A stretch of DNA of 64,000 nucleotides from Petaurus breviceps papuanus (taxonomy: Eukaryota; Chordata; Mammalia; Diprotodontia; Petauridae), in NCBI GenBank assembly GCA_028583685.1, contig JAMXIF010000073.1, positions 8,003,852 to 8,067,851 on the forward strand. Reading direction: 5' to 3'. The notes beneath the pieces are model-generated. The model saw only the letters and a program-made list of their open reading frames with translations, did not search any database and was not told where the DNA came from. Numbering within the stretch: position 1 is the stretch's first letter; each line of letters begins with the position of its first letter. Shown piece after piece: positions 34,076-46,119 of the stretch. A program made the position numbers and the translations under genes.

Positions 34076-34079
34076 TGCT

Positions 34080-34335
34080 AATAATACCTTCTATTTAGAT
34101 AATAATTTAACTTTTCACAATGTTGTCACATCTTTTAGCTCATTTGGACAGTATGTCCACCCTCTAAGGCAGGTAGAACAAGCCATATTATCCTTATTTG
34201 ACAGATAAGGAAACCAGAGTCTAAATATTTTAAATAATGTGCCTAAGCTCACCAAGGTAGATAATAGAATAGACAAGACTACAGCCCAAACTTCTTGATT
34301 CCCAGGCCTGTTCTTTCCATAGCTTGTGCATTCAG
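34080..34335 (-). repeat. Degenerate MIR-like SINE
   Basis: 'acagataaggaaaccagagt', 'gcctaagctcaccaaggtag', 'ttgattcccaggcctgttct'. Confidence 0.65.
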
Positions 34336-34339
34336 GAGA

Positions 34340-36090
34340 TCTTTAAAGGAAGGAAGAAAGTTGACTTGAGGCAGATTGAAAGACATTAGTGCCTATATTT
34401 CAGTGTGGGAGGACACCTTTGCCATTGGATATAGCTTCTGTTTTTAGGAACAATGACTTTCTGAGAGTTCCATTATCCCTTCAAATATTATGTCTATGTG
34501 GGGAAGAACACAAAGCAGAGTGTAAGATGAACACAGTGTAACCTGCTTTTATGTAAACCTATTGCTTCATTCAAGAAAGATGAATGGGAGTGAATGGCAG
34601 GGTATATGATAATTGAAGAAACTAATGTTCTAAGAGTCTTAATTTATAGCTGCAAAGTCTCAATGGATTTCAGAAGATAACCCTATGAGTCTATTCAAAA
34701 GCCAGAGCTATATACTTTTGTTATCTCTATTGCAGTAGTATCTATGTGAATAATAACAGTCCTTCCATAATAACAGCAAATTCACTGTAGATCTCACATA
34801 ATTCCATCTCCCTTCTCGCCCACCATTTTGGTCTAAAAGAAAGTGATAACTGTAGGGAGAATCTTAGTAATCTACCAATTTCTTTTGTGCCTATCAATTC
34901 ACTTGCTGTGTATAGAAAGAAAAGGAGAGGCTCAGAATCTAAGCTGTGGCCAAGGATAATTTGACTATTATCTCACCACAATTTAGCTGTTGGTCCTCAA
35001 TAGGAGATACTTGTCCAATGACCTCACTTCTTTAGGCTCCCAAAATTGTCCTCATAATAGATTTTCCAAGCAATAGTAAAAGTCAAGCCTGTCTCCATTC
35101 AGGATTGACTTGCATGGTCCTTAAATCCAGTAATACCTGGGTAGATATATATGGAGGTGAAAAGGCCACTACTGCATGGGTGTTTGATGTTACTTGGTTG
35201 AGATCTGAGCAGCATTGGAAGTAGGAACTATCTAAACCTTCATGTTTTCCATTTATTTCCCTTTTAAGCTGCACACAGTTCCTTTGTCATCTTGATAGAG
35301 CATCCTTAGGTGCAATTAAGGGACAGATTCCCGGGAGAAATGCACAGCAAATGGAGAAACCAGTAGGGTGTTTGGGATTTGTTTGTTTGTTTTGAGAAAC
35401 AATTTCCCAAGCAAAGATATTCAGCTTGAAGGAGGGGTGAATAACTCAAGAATAAAGGCTAGGGAAAATACGATGTGAAAATAGGTCTGTGGTATAGAAA
35501 ATAGAGGGTAGTCACTTGAGGCTTCTGATCATAGGGGAACCTTGAACAGTAGCTTGGAAAATAAAATTGGAGCTGGAAAGTATGTGGACAGGGGATCAGG
35601 AGAAAGGAGGCAGGGCTGGCTGCTTCTTACAAACAAGTTTGCCTTTAGTTGTGTGTTTATAGACTGAAACTAAAAGTGATGTTTATTGTATTAATGAAAT
35701 GTTTAGATGGTAACCATAAGTAGAAGAAGGTGATTAATAGCAGTGTCATGTTCATGGCAAGGGAGGGGGCAAATCCCACCACGTTCCATATTACGATGTC
35801 TCTGGAGTAGTAGGTGATCCCTGGGTCAAGAGATATATTTCTAGACTATAATGTATAAGAAAGCATGTCATCTCAGGGATGGTTGAAAGAACCTTTCCTG
35901 CCTACTCCAGGAGGCGTATCATTTCTTTCTGGCAGCTTGGGAGGATGATATAAGGATACATTCATTCGGCATTTATTTTAATAAGGCTTTACTAAAAATT
36001 CTGGTATCGAGAGGAAAAGATCATGGTCACATAGATTTGTCCAGTAGCACTATACTTGGATTTCTAAGCCTACCCCTACTATCCAAAGAA
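34340..36090. other. Unassigned intron, 1.75 kb
   Basis: One of the longest repeat-poor stretches. No open frame with a known motif. Confidence 0.45.
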
Positions 36091-36094
36091 CACT

Positions 36095-36250
36095 CTCCAT
36101 TTGGAGTCAGAAGGCCTGGGTTTGAATCGTACCTCTCATTCATTACTTATATGATCTTGGTCCAGTCATTTTCTGGGTCTCCATTTCTTCCTTTATAAAA
36201 AGAGGAAGCCCTGTGCAATTCTTAAATTTATCATCCCTTAAAATTCTTTG
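36095..36250 (+). repeat. MIR-like SINE
   Basis: 'ttggagtcagaaggcctggg', 'ttgaatcgtacctctcattc', 'tggtccagtcattttctggg'. Confidence 0.7.
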
Positions 36251-36524
36251 CAGCCCTGTCACTATAATTTTAGGGGGAGTCTTTTATCATGGATTTATCC
36301 TGGAGTTCAAGGCATAAAGTCCTTAGTTTCCTAGGCACGTGCCTTCTGAATTGGTGGATAATCCAAGAATGGAGCATCATGTAATAGACTTTGCTGAAGA
36401 CTTATTTCCATGTTATTCTGAAGATTGACAATAAGCAAATGTACAAGTTGTGTGTGTTTACAGGTTGAAACTGGAAGATGAATATGATTCTCTGCCATGA
36501 ACACATCCATACCAAATAGCATTG

Positions 36525-36745
36525 TACAAAGAGTGCTGGACACGGAGTTGAGAAGACCTGAGCTGGAATGTATCCTCAGCACTTACTGACTATAGCACTC
36601 TAAGCCAAGTCGTGTACTCTCTTTTGGCCTCAGTTTTCTCATCTGTAGAATGAGGCCGAAGCTAGGACCGCCAACCAAATGAGATAACATATGTGAAGCA
36701 TTTCCCAAACCTTGAAGTGCTATATAAAAATTAGCTATCAGCATG
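36525..36745 (+). repeat. MIR-like SINE
   Basis: 'gaagacctgagctggaatgt', 'ttttctcatctgtagaatga', 'caaatgagataacatatgtg'. Confidence 0.8.
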
Positions 36746-36749
36746 TAAG

Positions 36750-38875
36750 GGATGCCATAAAAATGGCTCTTTGTTTTACTTGGAATTGGGCAGGATATGT
36801 TTCTGGAAAGTGGTAATATAGGTTTCCTTCCGTGCTTTGGATGGTCTGCCTCAGGTCCTTTTATTTATTTATTTGAACTCGGTAACTTATATGTAAGTTT
36901 CCTTGTTTTGTGTTCTTGAATTTGAAAACACCACTGAGGAAACTGAAGCGTAGGACCTTTTCGATAAATGGAAGTGAGACAATTGAAGTACAGTCACCAC
37001 TGGCATTCTCTCTCAGTGGCATGTATGTGGCCATTCAGGACAAAAATACCTCTGACTATGCCCAAGCAATGAAAGCAGCTGGCAGAGATAAGTAGGTCAC
37101 GATGGTCAGAATTGCTAAGTAGGTGAAGTCTTATTTTGGTATCTGGAGTGCCCTTCCCTGGAGCCTTTCTATGCTTCCATCTGCCCCTCCCCAGTTACCA
37201 CCTAGTAAGTAAGTAAGCAGGCCATAGTGGTCCTTTATGCTGATAACAGGACCCAAAGCATTCTGCCGCAGGTCCTCAAATTCAAATCTGCAAATTGGGG
37301 GGAGAATGAAGAGAGGGGAATCCCGGAGAGGCGTGCTAGCTGGAAAGTATACAGTCTCCAAACAGAAATAATCTGGTGATTGAGAGTGTACGTATGTTTC
37401 GATATGTTTGCACTTAAATGCACATGCAGAGAAAATGAACAGGAAATGTCTTTACTTTTATTGTTTCCGAACAGAGATTTCCCTTCAAGACCATAGGGCT
37501 AATGAGTCATTGTAGGAAGAAGATTTACAGTATCAGTTCTTCTAGTCCAGCTTCTCAGACATGGGGGCCAATAGTGGGGTCCCCTTCAAGGCAAGGGGGC
37601 CCTCCGGCTAGTCTCATGCCTTAGGAAAAGCAATAGAAGTCATTTATTCAGATATGGCCCAGAAGAGTTACTGAAAATACATCATTTAGTTGCCATCCCT
37701 ACACTGCCCTAATGCTCTGGACTAGGGATATACTGATAAATTGGTGGGGTTCATCCAGTTTGGAAACTGGAGAAACTTCTCCCTTCATCTACTATGGATT
37801 ATCCTCAGCAGCCACAACCCCTGTTATTGAGAGGACAATATTGGAAGAAAATGAAAAAGGCTTAAGTGAACGATATCAATGAGAGAAAGGAATAGGGATG
37901 GAATGGGAAAATTCAGCAATATGGACAAGACTTTAGCCCTCCTATCCCTACTTCCTTTTAGGCTCCCAGTGTCCTTGCTCCTCTTCTTCCAATCAGATGA
38001 AAGGTTTATCTCAGATTATTAATTTTTATTTTAGGCAGCTATGCAACTTCTTTTTCTCTGAGCACAGGTCTTCCCACCTTTTTCCTTCTCATTCCTTCTC
38101 TTGCCCCAGTTCTAGAGTTTTCTCTGTGAATTTTGTTCTGATATATTCCAATGGAAACAAGTGTCACTAATTGTTTTTCTACCTTAAAATATCTTTTTGT
38201 TCCTCACAATATCTATGTTCTATCACAGGGCACCATGTTTTTCAAGGGAAGAGACTAAGGTACATTGAGCAAAATTGATTTCCCAGAAAATTCAATGAAT
38301 TCCCCAGGACATAGTTCCACGACAGTCACCTTAGACCCTGGAATTATAAATTTTCTTTCTCTGTGAGATCTCATTGACTTTGTTTCATCAGTCCATAAAA
38401 TAGTGGTAAGGTTCTTACCACTTTGTAAGGTTCATTTCTTAGTTGAGCAAGGTTCTTCTTCCTTAAGGCAATCATTTCTTCCTTTGAGGAGCAACTGCCA
38501 GTGAACTTTGGCCATCTGAAGGATTGTATCTTCTCTCTACCATATTCTCTACAGGAAGGCTTTGGCTGCATCTAATGAAGCCTAGTGAGAGAAATTGATA
38601 AAGAGATCTGGCCTCTGACTTCTGATTTCTTTTTAATTTCCCTCCAAAAAATAATAACAGTAATAATTCCAAGAACACAGTAGTCATTTGTTACATTATT
38701 GGGAGAGGGGTGGGAATAAATCATTCTGGGGATAGGAAAAGAAACTGACAGTTCCAAGAGATATTGCTGGATTTTAACACACAAAAGAGATTTACTAAGC
38801 ATTTGTATGTACCTAGTGCGAGATTTGCTTTTGTTCCCTAAGTGCCCCTCTGAAGGAACTTGATGGTCATAGAAC
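36750..38875. other. Unassigned intron, 2.1 kb
   Basis: The longest stretch without a recognised repeat. A 61-codon frame at 36910-37095 (from MFLNLKTPLRKLKRR) is intriguing in composition but matches nothing I know and ends at a plain stop with no splice site. Confidence 0.45.
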
Positions 38876-38879
38876 CAAT

Positions 38880-39000
38880 TCAGTTCAATAATTCAGCAAT
38901 TGTAATTGCCCTCTATGTGCTAAACACAAAGTATGTAGATACAAAGAACCCACCTCCCCCACAAAAGACCTTGCCTTCAAGAAGCTTACATTCCATGGGG
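38880..39000. repeat. Old MIR/L2-class fragment
   Basis: 'ccttgccttcaagaagctta' with 'gccctctatgtgctaaacac' upstream, as at 17400 and 32245. Confidence 0.5.
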
Positions 39001-39218
39001 GAAAGCTGCTAGAGACACTGGTCACTTCCTATGTATTTATTAGTTGTACAAGGTTTGGGAAATGAATGGGAGTGCTGTAATTTTGAGTGGAAAAATAAAT
39101 CCTCCAGTGGAAATCTTGTATGCTTTACTACCATTGTAGAAATAGCAGAATCTTTTCTAGTATTGACCCAATGAAGTATATAAACCATGTTTTTTTTTAA
39201 TCTTCTGAGGTTTTTTGT

Positions 39219-39388
39219 GTTTTGTTTTGGTTTTTTTTTTTTGGAGGGGGGGAGGCAGGCAATTGGTGTTAAGTCACTTGCCCAAGGTCACATGGCTAGT
39301 AAGTGTTAAGTGTCTGAGGCCATATTTGAACTCAGGCCCTCCTGTCTCCAGGGCCAGTGCTCTATTCACTGTGCCACCTAGCTGCCCC
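39219..39388 (-). repeat. WSINE1-like CORE-SINE
   Basis: T-run, 'ggaggcaggcaattggtgtt', to 'gccacctagctgcccc'. The flank 'cttctgag' is repeated on both sides (39203, 39389). Confidence 0.9.
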
Positions 39389-39599
39389 TTCTGAGTTTTT
39401 TTTTTTTGAGACCATATTCTTCACACCAGTTGCTAATAGTATTTTTAAAATCTGGTGAGCATGAGGAGACAACTTAACATCTGGGAATGGTATTGTCAGT
39501 TTTGAAATCCTTTAATAAAATTTCATTGTGCTTCTGTTTTAAAACCAGGAAAAAGAAAGGGAAGAAAAGCTACTCTGGTTAAGTAGGAAAAACAAGTGA

Positions 39600-39655
39600 T
39601 AACCAAGGATAACTGGAAAAGGAAATGGTAAACCACTCCAGCATCTTTGCCTGTA
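39600..39655 (+). repeat. MAR1 tail fragment
   Basis: 'aactggaaaaggaaatggta' and 'ccactccagcatctttgcct'. Confidence 0.6.
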
Positions 39656-39974
39656 GGATTTATGGGAGGATATGGACCAGAGTCACACAACATGGGCAGG
39701 CAGGAGTGGGTTTTGATAGCCATCATTAGAGGGTATACCCACGTCAATAACATCACAGATCAATCAAAGGAACATTAGGCTATGACTCAACATCCTAAAG
39801 CCAAGTAATGTGGCTATTATTATATCGTTCTGTAACTATTTCACTCGAGCTTGCATCTCTCACTGTCTAAACTAAAGATCATTCGCTTTCCCAGAATCTA
39901 ATATGGATTGTAGGCTAGGTGCTCTGATGGAGTTGTAGGTTAGTTTTGTCTCAGCATCGTTCTGTTAAGAGCTC

Positions 39975-40135
39975 CTGAGGTCAGAGAATCACTGAATCCC
40001 AGAGGTGATTGAGTACAATCCAAATCCAACCTGAAGTCCCCTCTACAACATCCTGTCAAGTGGTCAGCTCAACAATATGAACAAATCTTGATGCAGCAAA
40101 TATTATCGGGCATTCAAATTCTTTCCCTAACAGTG
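39975..40135 (-). repeat. CR1/L3 LINE 3'-end fragment
   Basis: 'tcactgaatcccagaggtga', 'gaagtcccctctacaacatc', 'ctgtcaagtggtcagctc', the reverse of the element's final 150 bases. Confidence 0.65.
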
Positions 40136-40139
40136 GATG

Positions 40140-41515
40140 TTTGTTCTGTGTGCATTTTTGCTTTAAAAAAAAATCAGATTTTCTCAGTCTTTAAGAATCA
40201 GAGGTGAAACAGAGTCTCTTTTTAAATGAATTAGCAAGAAGATGAAGAGTGCTCTTAATGTCAGTGAAAGAAAGAGCATCATATTTGCATGCCTAGGCAC
40301 TCCTATTATGTTTTGTGTGTTGTGCTGTTTTGTTTTGCTGGGTTGCTGGGTTGCTTGGCCGAGTTTTTCTGCCAAGGTGGTTGGCATGTTTGAAATAAGG
40401 ACAGGGGGTTACTGTTAGTTAGCAGAACCAAAGAACTGAATGTCAACAGAACCCTCCTTCCCCCTACCCCCACCCCAAGCCAGGATCCCACCTGCAGTGC
40501 AAACAGTAGGCATACAATCAGGTACTTTTCATTAGAAACAGTAATCTGAATGGGAATTAGAGAGAACACGTGTCCTGAATTATTCATTAGAGAGAATCGG
40601 TTATTACCGGATAGCCAAGCCCTACTGCTCTGGGTCATAGCATGTTACCAAAGCGATTTCTTTTCTCTAGTGGTATCCATGATACCTCCTTGTCCTCTGA
40701 TATTATTTGTTTCCAAACCACCTTTACTTCACCCAAATTGGAACTTTCAATAAACCTTGAACTAGAGCAAAATGGGAGTCCGTCTTGGCAGGTGCTGGCT
40801 CTGAGTAGCAAAGGAGACAGGCAGATGTGAAACAGAATGAGAAGGAAACAGATTGAAAATCCCTTGGGGGGATTTCTTCCACAGACTTGTAGAAAATGTG
40901 ATTTTTCTCTTTGAAAGCTCAACTTTATTTTTCTTTTTGACCATCCTGCTTAAAAAAAAAAAAAATCTCTACAGCAGCAGGCAGCTTGTGTTATGCTAAA
41001 TATTTTTTTTCCTTTGACCTGTTAGTGCCCCTGTGCCAGGTGTGAACTTGACTCCCTGGGAAAACCTAATAGATCCATATGGTGTTGATACTCTGGGAAG
41101 ATATCAGTAAATAAAATAGCCAAGAAGTAGGGTCAGAAAGAAAGTAAGGACCGAAAAGAAGGAACTTAGATTGTTCTGGATCTTTATCTTGAGGTATTTT
41201 GTCCAAATGATCTACATGATTAAGTGAGTTTATCTGGAAGACCAAATTGTGAACTCAAGAGGGAACGATGGATGTTATCTCTCATTCCCAACTACAACCA
41301 CCTGCTCATGTCACACTTGACTTATAATGTAATAAGAGAAGTTTCCATCACCCACACATGAACATCTACTCCATTACTTTATAGCTGTTTCTAAGAGTTC
41401 ATGACATTTCTCAAAGGCTAGCCTAAACAAGGTTTTCTTAATAGGACAATTTAACTGATTTCAAACACTGTTATCAAAGGTAGAAATTTTTACTTTTTGA
41501 ATGTGCTTGCAGTGG
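40140..41515. other. Unassigned intron with possible conserved segments
   Basis: No repeat recognised in 1.4 kb. 40530-40640 holds paired 'cattagagagaa'-type words, an E-box 'cacgtg' and 'ttattaccgg'. It looks non-random and may be a conserved non-coding element, but that is only an impression. Confidence 0.35.
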
Positions 41516-41519
41516 GCAC

Positions 41520-41640
41520 TTATATTGTTCTGGACCTGGGTTCAGATTCTGACTCTGGTACTTTACCCATGTGATCTTGCATAGGTCTCTCAGCCTCAGT
41601 TTCCTCAGCTGTACAATGACTCCATTGGATGAAATCAGGA
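41520..41640 (+). repeat. MIR-like SINE
   Basis: 'ggacctgggttcagattctg', 'tcagtttcctcagctgtaca'. Confidence 0.75.
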
Positions 41641-41719
41641 GTTCTTCACCTCTTTTGGGTCATGCTCCCCTTTGGCAGTTTGGTGAAGCCTATATGACTC
41701 TTCTCAGAATAGTGTTTTT

Positions 41720-41888
41720 CTTTGTTGTTGTTTTTGGAGAGGAGAAGGTAGGGCAATTGGGGTCAAGTGACTTGCCCAAGGCCACATGGCTAGATTTTTT
41801 TTTTGTTAAGTGTCTGAGGTCAGATTTGAACTCAGGTCCTCCTGACTCCAGGGCTGGTGCTCTATTCACTGCACGACCTAACCACCCC
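41720..41888 (-). repeat. WSINE1-like CORE-SINE
   Basis: 'gggcaattggggtcaagtga' to 'gcacgacctaaccacccc'. Target duplication 'cagaatagtgttttt' (41705) and 'cagaatagttttt' (41889). Confidence 0.9.
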
Positions 41889-42149
41889 CAGAATAGTTTT
41901 TAAATGAATAAAATAAGATACATAGAAAAATATGTAAAATGTCAAAGAAACATTTTGTTGCATTGTATTGAAATACAATAATCAAAATAATAATAATCTT
42001 TTAAAAAGTTATCAGATTACAGGCTAAGAATCCATGAATTAGATGATCTCAAGTTTTTTTTTCCAAACTCTAAAGTCTGAATCCTATGATGCTACCATAT
42101 TATTATATCTGATTTGATAATCATCTCTCCAACTGAACTAATATGGTCA

Positions 42150-43080
42150 TTTTGTAATTTTTTAGCCCAAGCAACTCTAATTGTTGATCCAATATAAATT
42201 AGGGGTCTGATATCTTCCTGCAGCATATATCTGGGACATGACAAAAGAACCATCTGAATCTTGTCAAACCTTGATGTTTCATGTGGAGACAAATGATATT
42301 GCCAGAAGTAATCTAGAAAACATTCCTAAGACTATAAAATCCCAGGCAAGGAACTGAAGACCTTAGGGTCACAGGTGGTGTTTTCACTGCTGCTGCCAAT
42401 TGGAGGTTAGGGATTCAAAAGAAAGAGAGGCAGATTTGGGAAATGAACAGCTGGCTAGGAAGATGATGTCTGAAAACAGGATCTGGACGGCTTAAAATAG
42501 AGGGATGATGAGATTCTTGGCCAGGGATAGAATATGCCTAACAAGGGCCAGTAAAATTATATTTGCTTGGAATCTAGTCAAGACAGATTTAAACTGAAAA
42601 TATGAGTGGAGTAAGAACATTGCCCACATGTATGGATGGACCTGACAAGCCAGGCATCACAGAGAATAGTGCGTACAATATAGAAGAAAAGCAACAATAA
42701 GACCGGTAATTCACTGCAGACAAGAAGAGAATCAAGAGTTTGTGACCTTACATGGCCATACTCAAACATACCAAACATGGATATAATAAACAAAAGACTA
42801 GCTAATTACCCTAATTCAAGGAGGCAATTTTGACCTCTTAGACAATGCCAAAACTTGGTACAGTGGAACTCATGACTGGAGTGTAACTATGGAGGACACA
42901 TTTTATTCCAAAAGAACAGGATGGATGTAGAAAGGACTGCATAGTAGCATAGTATATAAAGCAGTACCCAAAAAAGGAAATCCAGAAGCCAGATACAGGA
43001 ACCTTGGGGAAGAGAATTTTGGTAAAGGTCAACAGAGGCAGGAAAAGAGGACTTATTGCTATTGAAGTATGCTACAGAGG
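42150..43080 (+). repeat. CR1/L3 LINE: ORF1 esterase-like region into ORF2 endonuclease start
   Basis: About 900 bases of a 5' part of CR1/L3, a region far rarer than 3' ends because such copies are usually 5'-truncated. Near 42285 the frame reads HVETNDIARSNLENI, the conserved 'HVGTNDxA' block of the ORF1 SGNH/esterase domain of CR1 elements. Near 42870 a frame reads DWSVTMED after a 'tggaactcatgactggagtg' stretch, matching the 'WWDxTHDWNVxMEGY' block of the CR1 endonuclease. Decayed by stops and indels, so not functional. It ends where a MAR1 SINE starts. Confidence 0.7.
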
Positions 43081-43084
43081 AATT

Positions 43085-44522
43085 GGGCAGCTAGGTGACT
43101 CAGTGGATGCAGAGTGAGGAGGATCTGAGCCTCAGACACTTACTAGCTATATGACCCTGTGTGATGTCATGCCAAAAAAAGGCAACTTCCCAAGGTTCAG
43201 AATACCAGCATAGGTGCTCTCCATTTTATTCAGTGACAAACCAAGAACAGAGAAGATCAAAACATGACATCATTCAAAATACAGCATTTACTAAGTGTGA
43301 TTAAATAATCTCCAAGTACTACCCCACCCCAGGACCTTCCAATCATTCAATCAATTACAAAGTCCCTGTTCTAAATACTACTCCACCCCTAGGCTGTACC
43401 TTCATTTAGTCCACCACAAAGCCCCTCTTCTGAAATGGAGATTAGTTTCCAAACATAAGTAAAATACCTTCATTTGTTCAATCACAGAGCACAAAAAGGT
43501 CAAAAGTTCCCCACCCCTGGATCACAATTGAATCTAACCCAGAGTTACATCAAGTTTAAGCACAGCACTTAATACCCAAATGGAGGTCTTTTCTTCATCT
43601 TGACACGAGGCAAGTTCTCAGCAATCTTAGTTCCTGGGGAGACAAGGCTTAGCAAGGCCATAAGATACATTGCCAGTCCCTTCATTAATTCATCCTCTGT
43701 CTGTAGAACAGTCCTAGAACCCCTGAAAACATTAGCAAAACCCTCTTCCAGGATTTCTCTAAACATACAACAAGAAAATCCTTCTTCAGGGCTTCTGAAC
43801 CAACAGAAAGGTTCCCAGACCCCTGCAACAACAGCACTGTCCTTCACCAGTGGACAGTATTCACTCTGTCTGCAGGACAGTCTCCAGACCCCTGCAACAA
43901 CAGCACTGCCCTTCACCAGTGGACAGTATTCACTCTCTGTCTGCAGGACAGTCTCAGGAGCTCTTAGCGAACAGCCAGGTTCCAGGACTTCTTCAACAAA
44001 AGGACTGTCTTTCACCAGTGGACAAATCTGGCAAAAGAACATCAAAACAGACAGACAAAGTACCAGCAAAACAGCCATGTCTCCTCAGTCCTTGGCAGCT
44101 CAGGGGGCAGGTCTCAAAAGTCCAGGGCAATTCAAAGTGGCCTTCCACAATTTTCCCAGTTTCTCCCTCTGCCTCCACGAGGTGCTGCTTCCAAAAAGTT
44201 CTTCTGCCTCTCTCTTGTCTCTCTAAATCTACGTCACCAGCTCCTCCCAGTTCATGACTCTCTTTTCACATCAACAAGTCCATCCCACAGGTGGGATTAA
44301 CAAGCTCTGGGTTTTAACACAATCAATTTGAAAAACCAAGCCAATACAGGGGAATCTTTAAATGCCATTACTATCACACCCTGGGAAAGTCACTTTACCC
44401 TGTTTTCCTTAGTTTCCTCTTCTGTAACATGAGCTAGAGAAGGAAATGACAAATCACTCCAGTATCTTTGCCAAGAAAACCCCAAATGGGGTCAATGAAG
44501 AGTTGGATACAACTGAAATGAC
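43085..44522 (+). repeat. MAR1-type SINE split by a solo LTR
   Basis: Head 43085-43159 ('gggcagctaggtgactcagt' to 'atgaccctg') and tail 44379-44522 ('ccctgggaaagtcactttac' to 'gaaatgactgaac') rejoin exactly at a duplicated 'ccctg', which dates the LTR as younger than the SINE. Confidence 0.92.
43160..44378 (-). mobile_element. Solo LTR, 1.2 kb, ERV-derived
   Basis: 1,219 bp with perfect 6-bp inverted ends (TGTGAT, ATCACA) and a 5-bp target duplication 'ccctg'. On minus an AATAAA poly(A) signal (complement at about 43224-43229) lies about 65 bases before the 3' end, fixing the sense as minus. An inner zone has direct repeats: a 69-base unit starting 43816 and 43885 with a third looser unit about 44000. 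The start on minus resembles that of the other LTRs here, so they may share an ancestor. Open frames of 208 and 169 codons over the repeats are not genes. Fossil; no internal region, ends look complete, so among the younger ones. Confidence 0.85.
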
Positions 44523-44529
44523 TGAACGA

Positions 44530-45220
44530 AGATATTGGGGAAAACATTACAAAGCCAGCATAGGTACATAATCTAGTAGTGATAGGGGATGACTGAACCT
44601 ACCTGGACATTTAGTGGAACTCTCTCTCTCTGAAGATTAATCCTAACGTCTCTCTCCTCCTTCCAAAGAGATAATGGACTAAAAAATATAGAATTGTACA
44701 TGCATTTTTGGACTTGACCAAAGTGGGATTTTTTTTGGGGGGGGCTGAACTATGAGTATTGTTGTGAAATTTTTGAGAGTAAAGGGAAAGGATTCAATAA
44801 ATGATTATGAAAATGATTTTTATAAAGGAAGATGTATGTAGGCTGAGACAAGGAATAATCTCTTCTTCTCTAATCAGCCCAGATTGAGTCGGTTCAAACT
44901 CTGGGTACACGTGGAGAACTTGTCATTTCATTCTCCTGCTTTATCAATAATCTTCCAGTTGTTGCTCAAGGATAAAATAGAATTATCCACATTCACTTGC
45001 CTTCTGAAAAGTGAGACAAATCTAAGAGAAACGAACCAACTAAGGAATAATTAAGTGTCAAGTGGGTGGTACCAACTGTAAGCAAGTGAGCGAAAAGGAG
45101 AGATCAGTGTGAAACTGTGACTATCACATTAAACATGCTTTCTCCCACTTTGTAATCCCACTGGGGAGGTATACCTATTCCCAAATACAATTATAATAAA
45201 CAAGAATATTCATTTAAGGA
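44530..45220. other. Unassigned intron, possible L1 3' scrap
   Basis: 44680-44800 ('gcatttttggacttgaccaa') recalls L1 3' UTR; the remainder is not recognised. Confidence 0.3.
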
Positions 45221-45224
45221 GTAT

Positions 45225-45300
45225 CACTCCATAGACATTATAGCATAATAGAAGAAGCTCTGGATTTGGAGGCAGGAAGATCTGGGTTCATTAGTAGTGA
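45225..45300 (+). repeat. MIR-like fragment
   Basis: 'tctggatttggaggcaggaa', 'gatctgggttc'. Confidence 0.5.
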
Positions 45301-45535
45301 GGCATGTCTGTAGGCAGCACATGTGGTCAATATAGCTCACACCCCCAGCCTTTAGCCCTGAGGCTCTTTCTTTAACTGTGTAGTCCTCTCTACAACTTGA
45401 CTCTTGATTGCTGGGGGTGGGTGGGTGGCGGTGTTCTCCCTTGAATCCATGACTGGCTCTCTTCACTGCTGCCAGGATCATATTCCTTGAAGCCGCTTTT
45501 TTCCTCAAGTCTCTGCCTCTGTGTCTGTGGTTGGA

Positions 45536-45566
45536 TTGTGTGTGTGTGTGTGTATGTATGTGTGTC
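45536..45566 (+). repeat. (TG)n microsatellite
   Basis: TG run with TATG ending. Confidence 0.9.
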
Positions 45567-45569
45567 CTT

Positions 45570-46115
45570 TTAACTGTGCCTCAAACTCTCTGTAAATGAC
45601 AAATAGATGTTAGGACATTTTCTACTAAATAGCTCTGTGACTAGATACCATGGCCAATGGAGAAACTCACATCTCATTTGCCTTCTGGTATAAGCTCAGG
45701 GATCCCAAAGTTGCCCAGAATCTAATCTTGCTCAGATTAACAAACTTCAGCCTTTAGAGGGGCAATCAGGAGTATGGCCCATTATCACCTAGCCAATGTC
45801 ACTGTACTTTCCAGTTCACTCTTAGTAAAGGAATGAATTGGTATAACTTCATCTTTACCATTGATTTAACATATTTTTATTTTCTTTTTGCTTTCTACTA
45901 CATCAACTGGGTAGGAAGGGGAAAGAATATGAAAAATCCATTGACCAGAGGACCTTCCCTCCCCCCTTTCCCCTAACATAATAGGTTGCAGCAAGGGCGA
46001 GAGACGTGTATCAAGGCACCTTTTTTAATGTGACTTTTTATAAATGTTCCTTTTTAATGACAGAAAATTCTGCTCTTAATGGCACCTATAGAAAGAGTCA
46101 TACATTAAATGTAAA
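45570..46115. other. Unassigned intron sequence
   Basis: Nothing recognised. Confidence 0.4.
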
Positions 46116-46119
46116 TGGT

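Noticed and set aside
36910-37095. 61-codon frame that might be a missing exon
   Set aside because: Does not resemble SH3RF sequence downstream of the second SH3 domain and ends in a plain stop without a donor site.
43796-44040. CRISPR-like repeat-spacer pattern
   Set aside because: Few, long, uneven units inside an LTR in a vertebrate genome; ordinary tandem repeats.
43600-44226. Open frame of 208 codons on + and 169 codons on minus
   Set aside because: Lie wholly inside a solo LTR with direct repeats; no recognisable domain and both strands open, so a composition effect.
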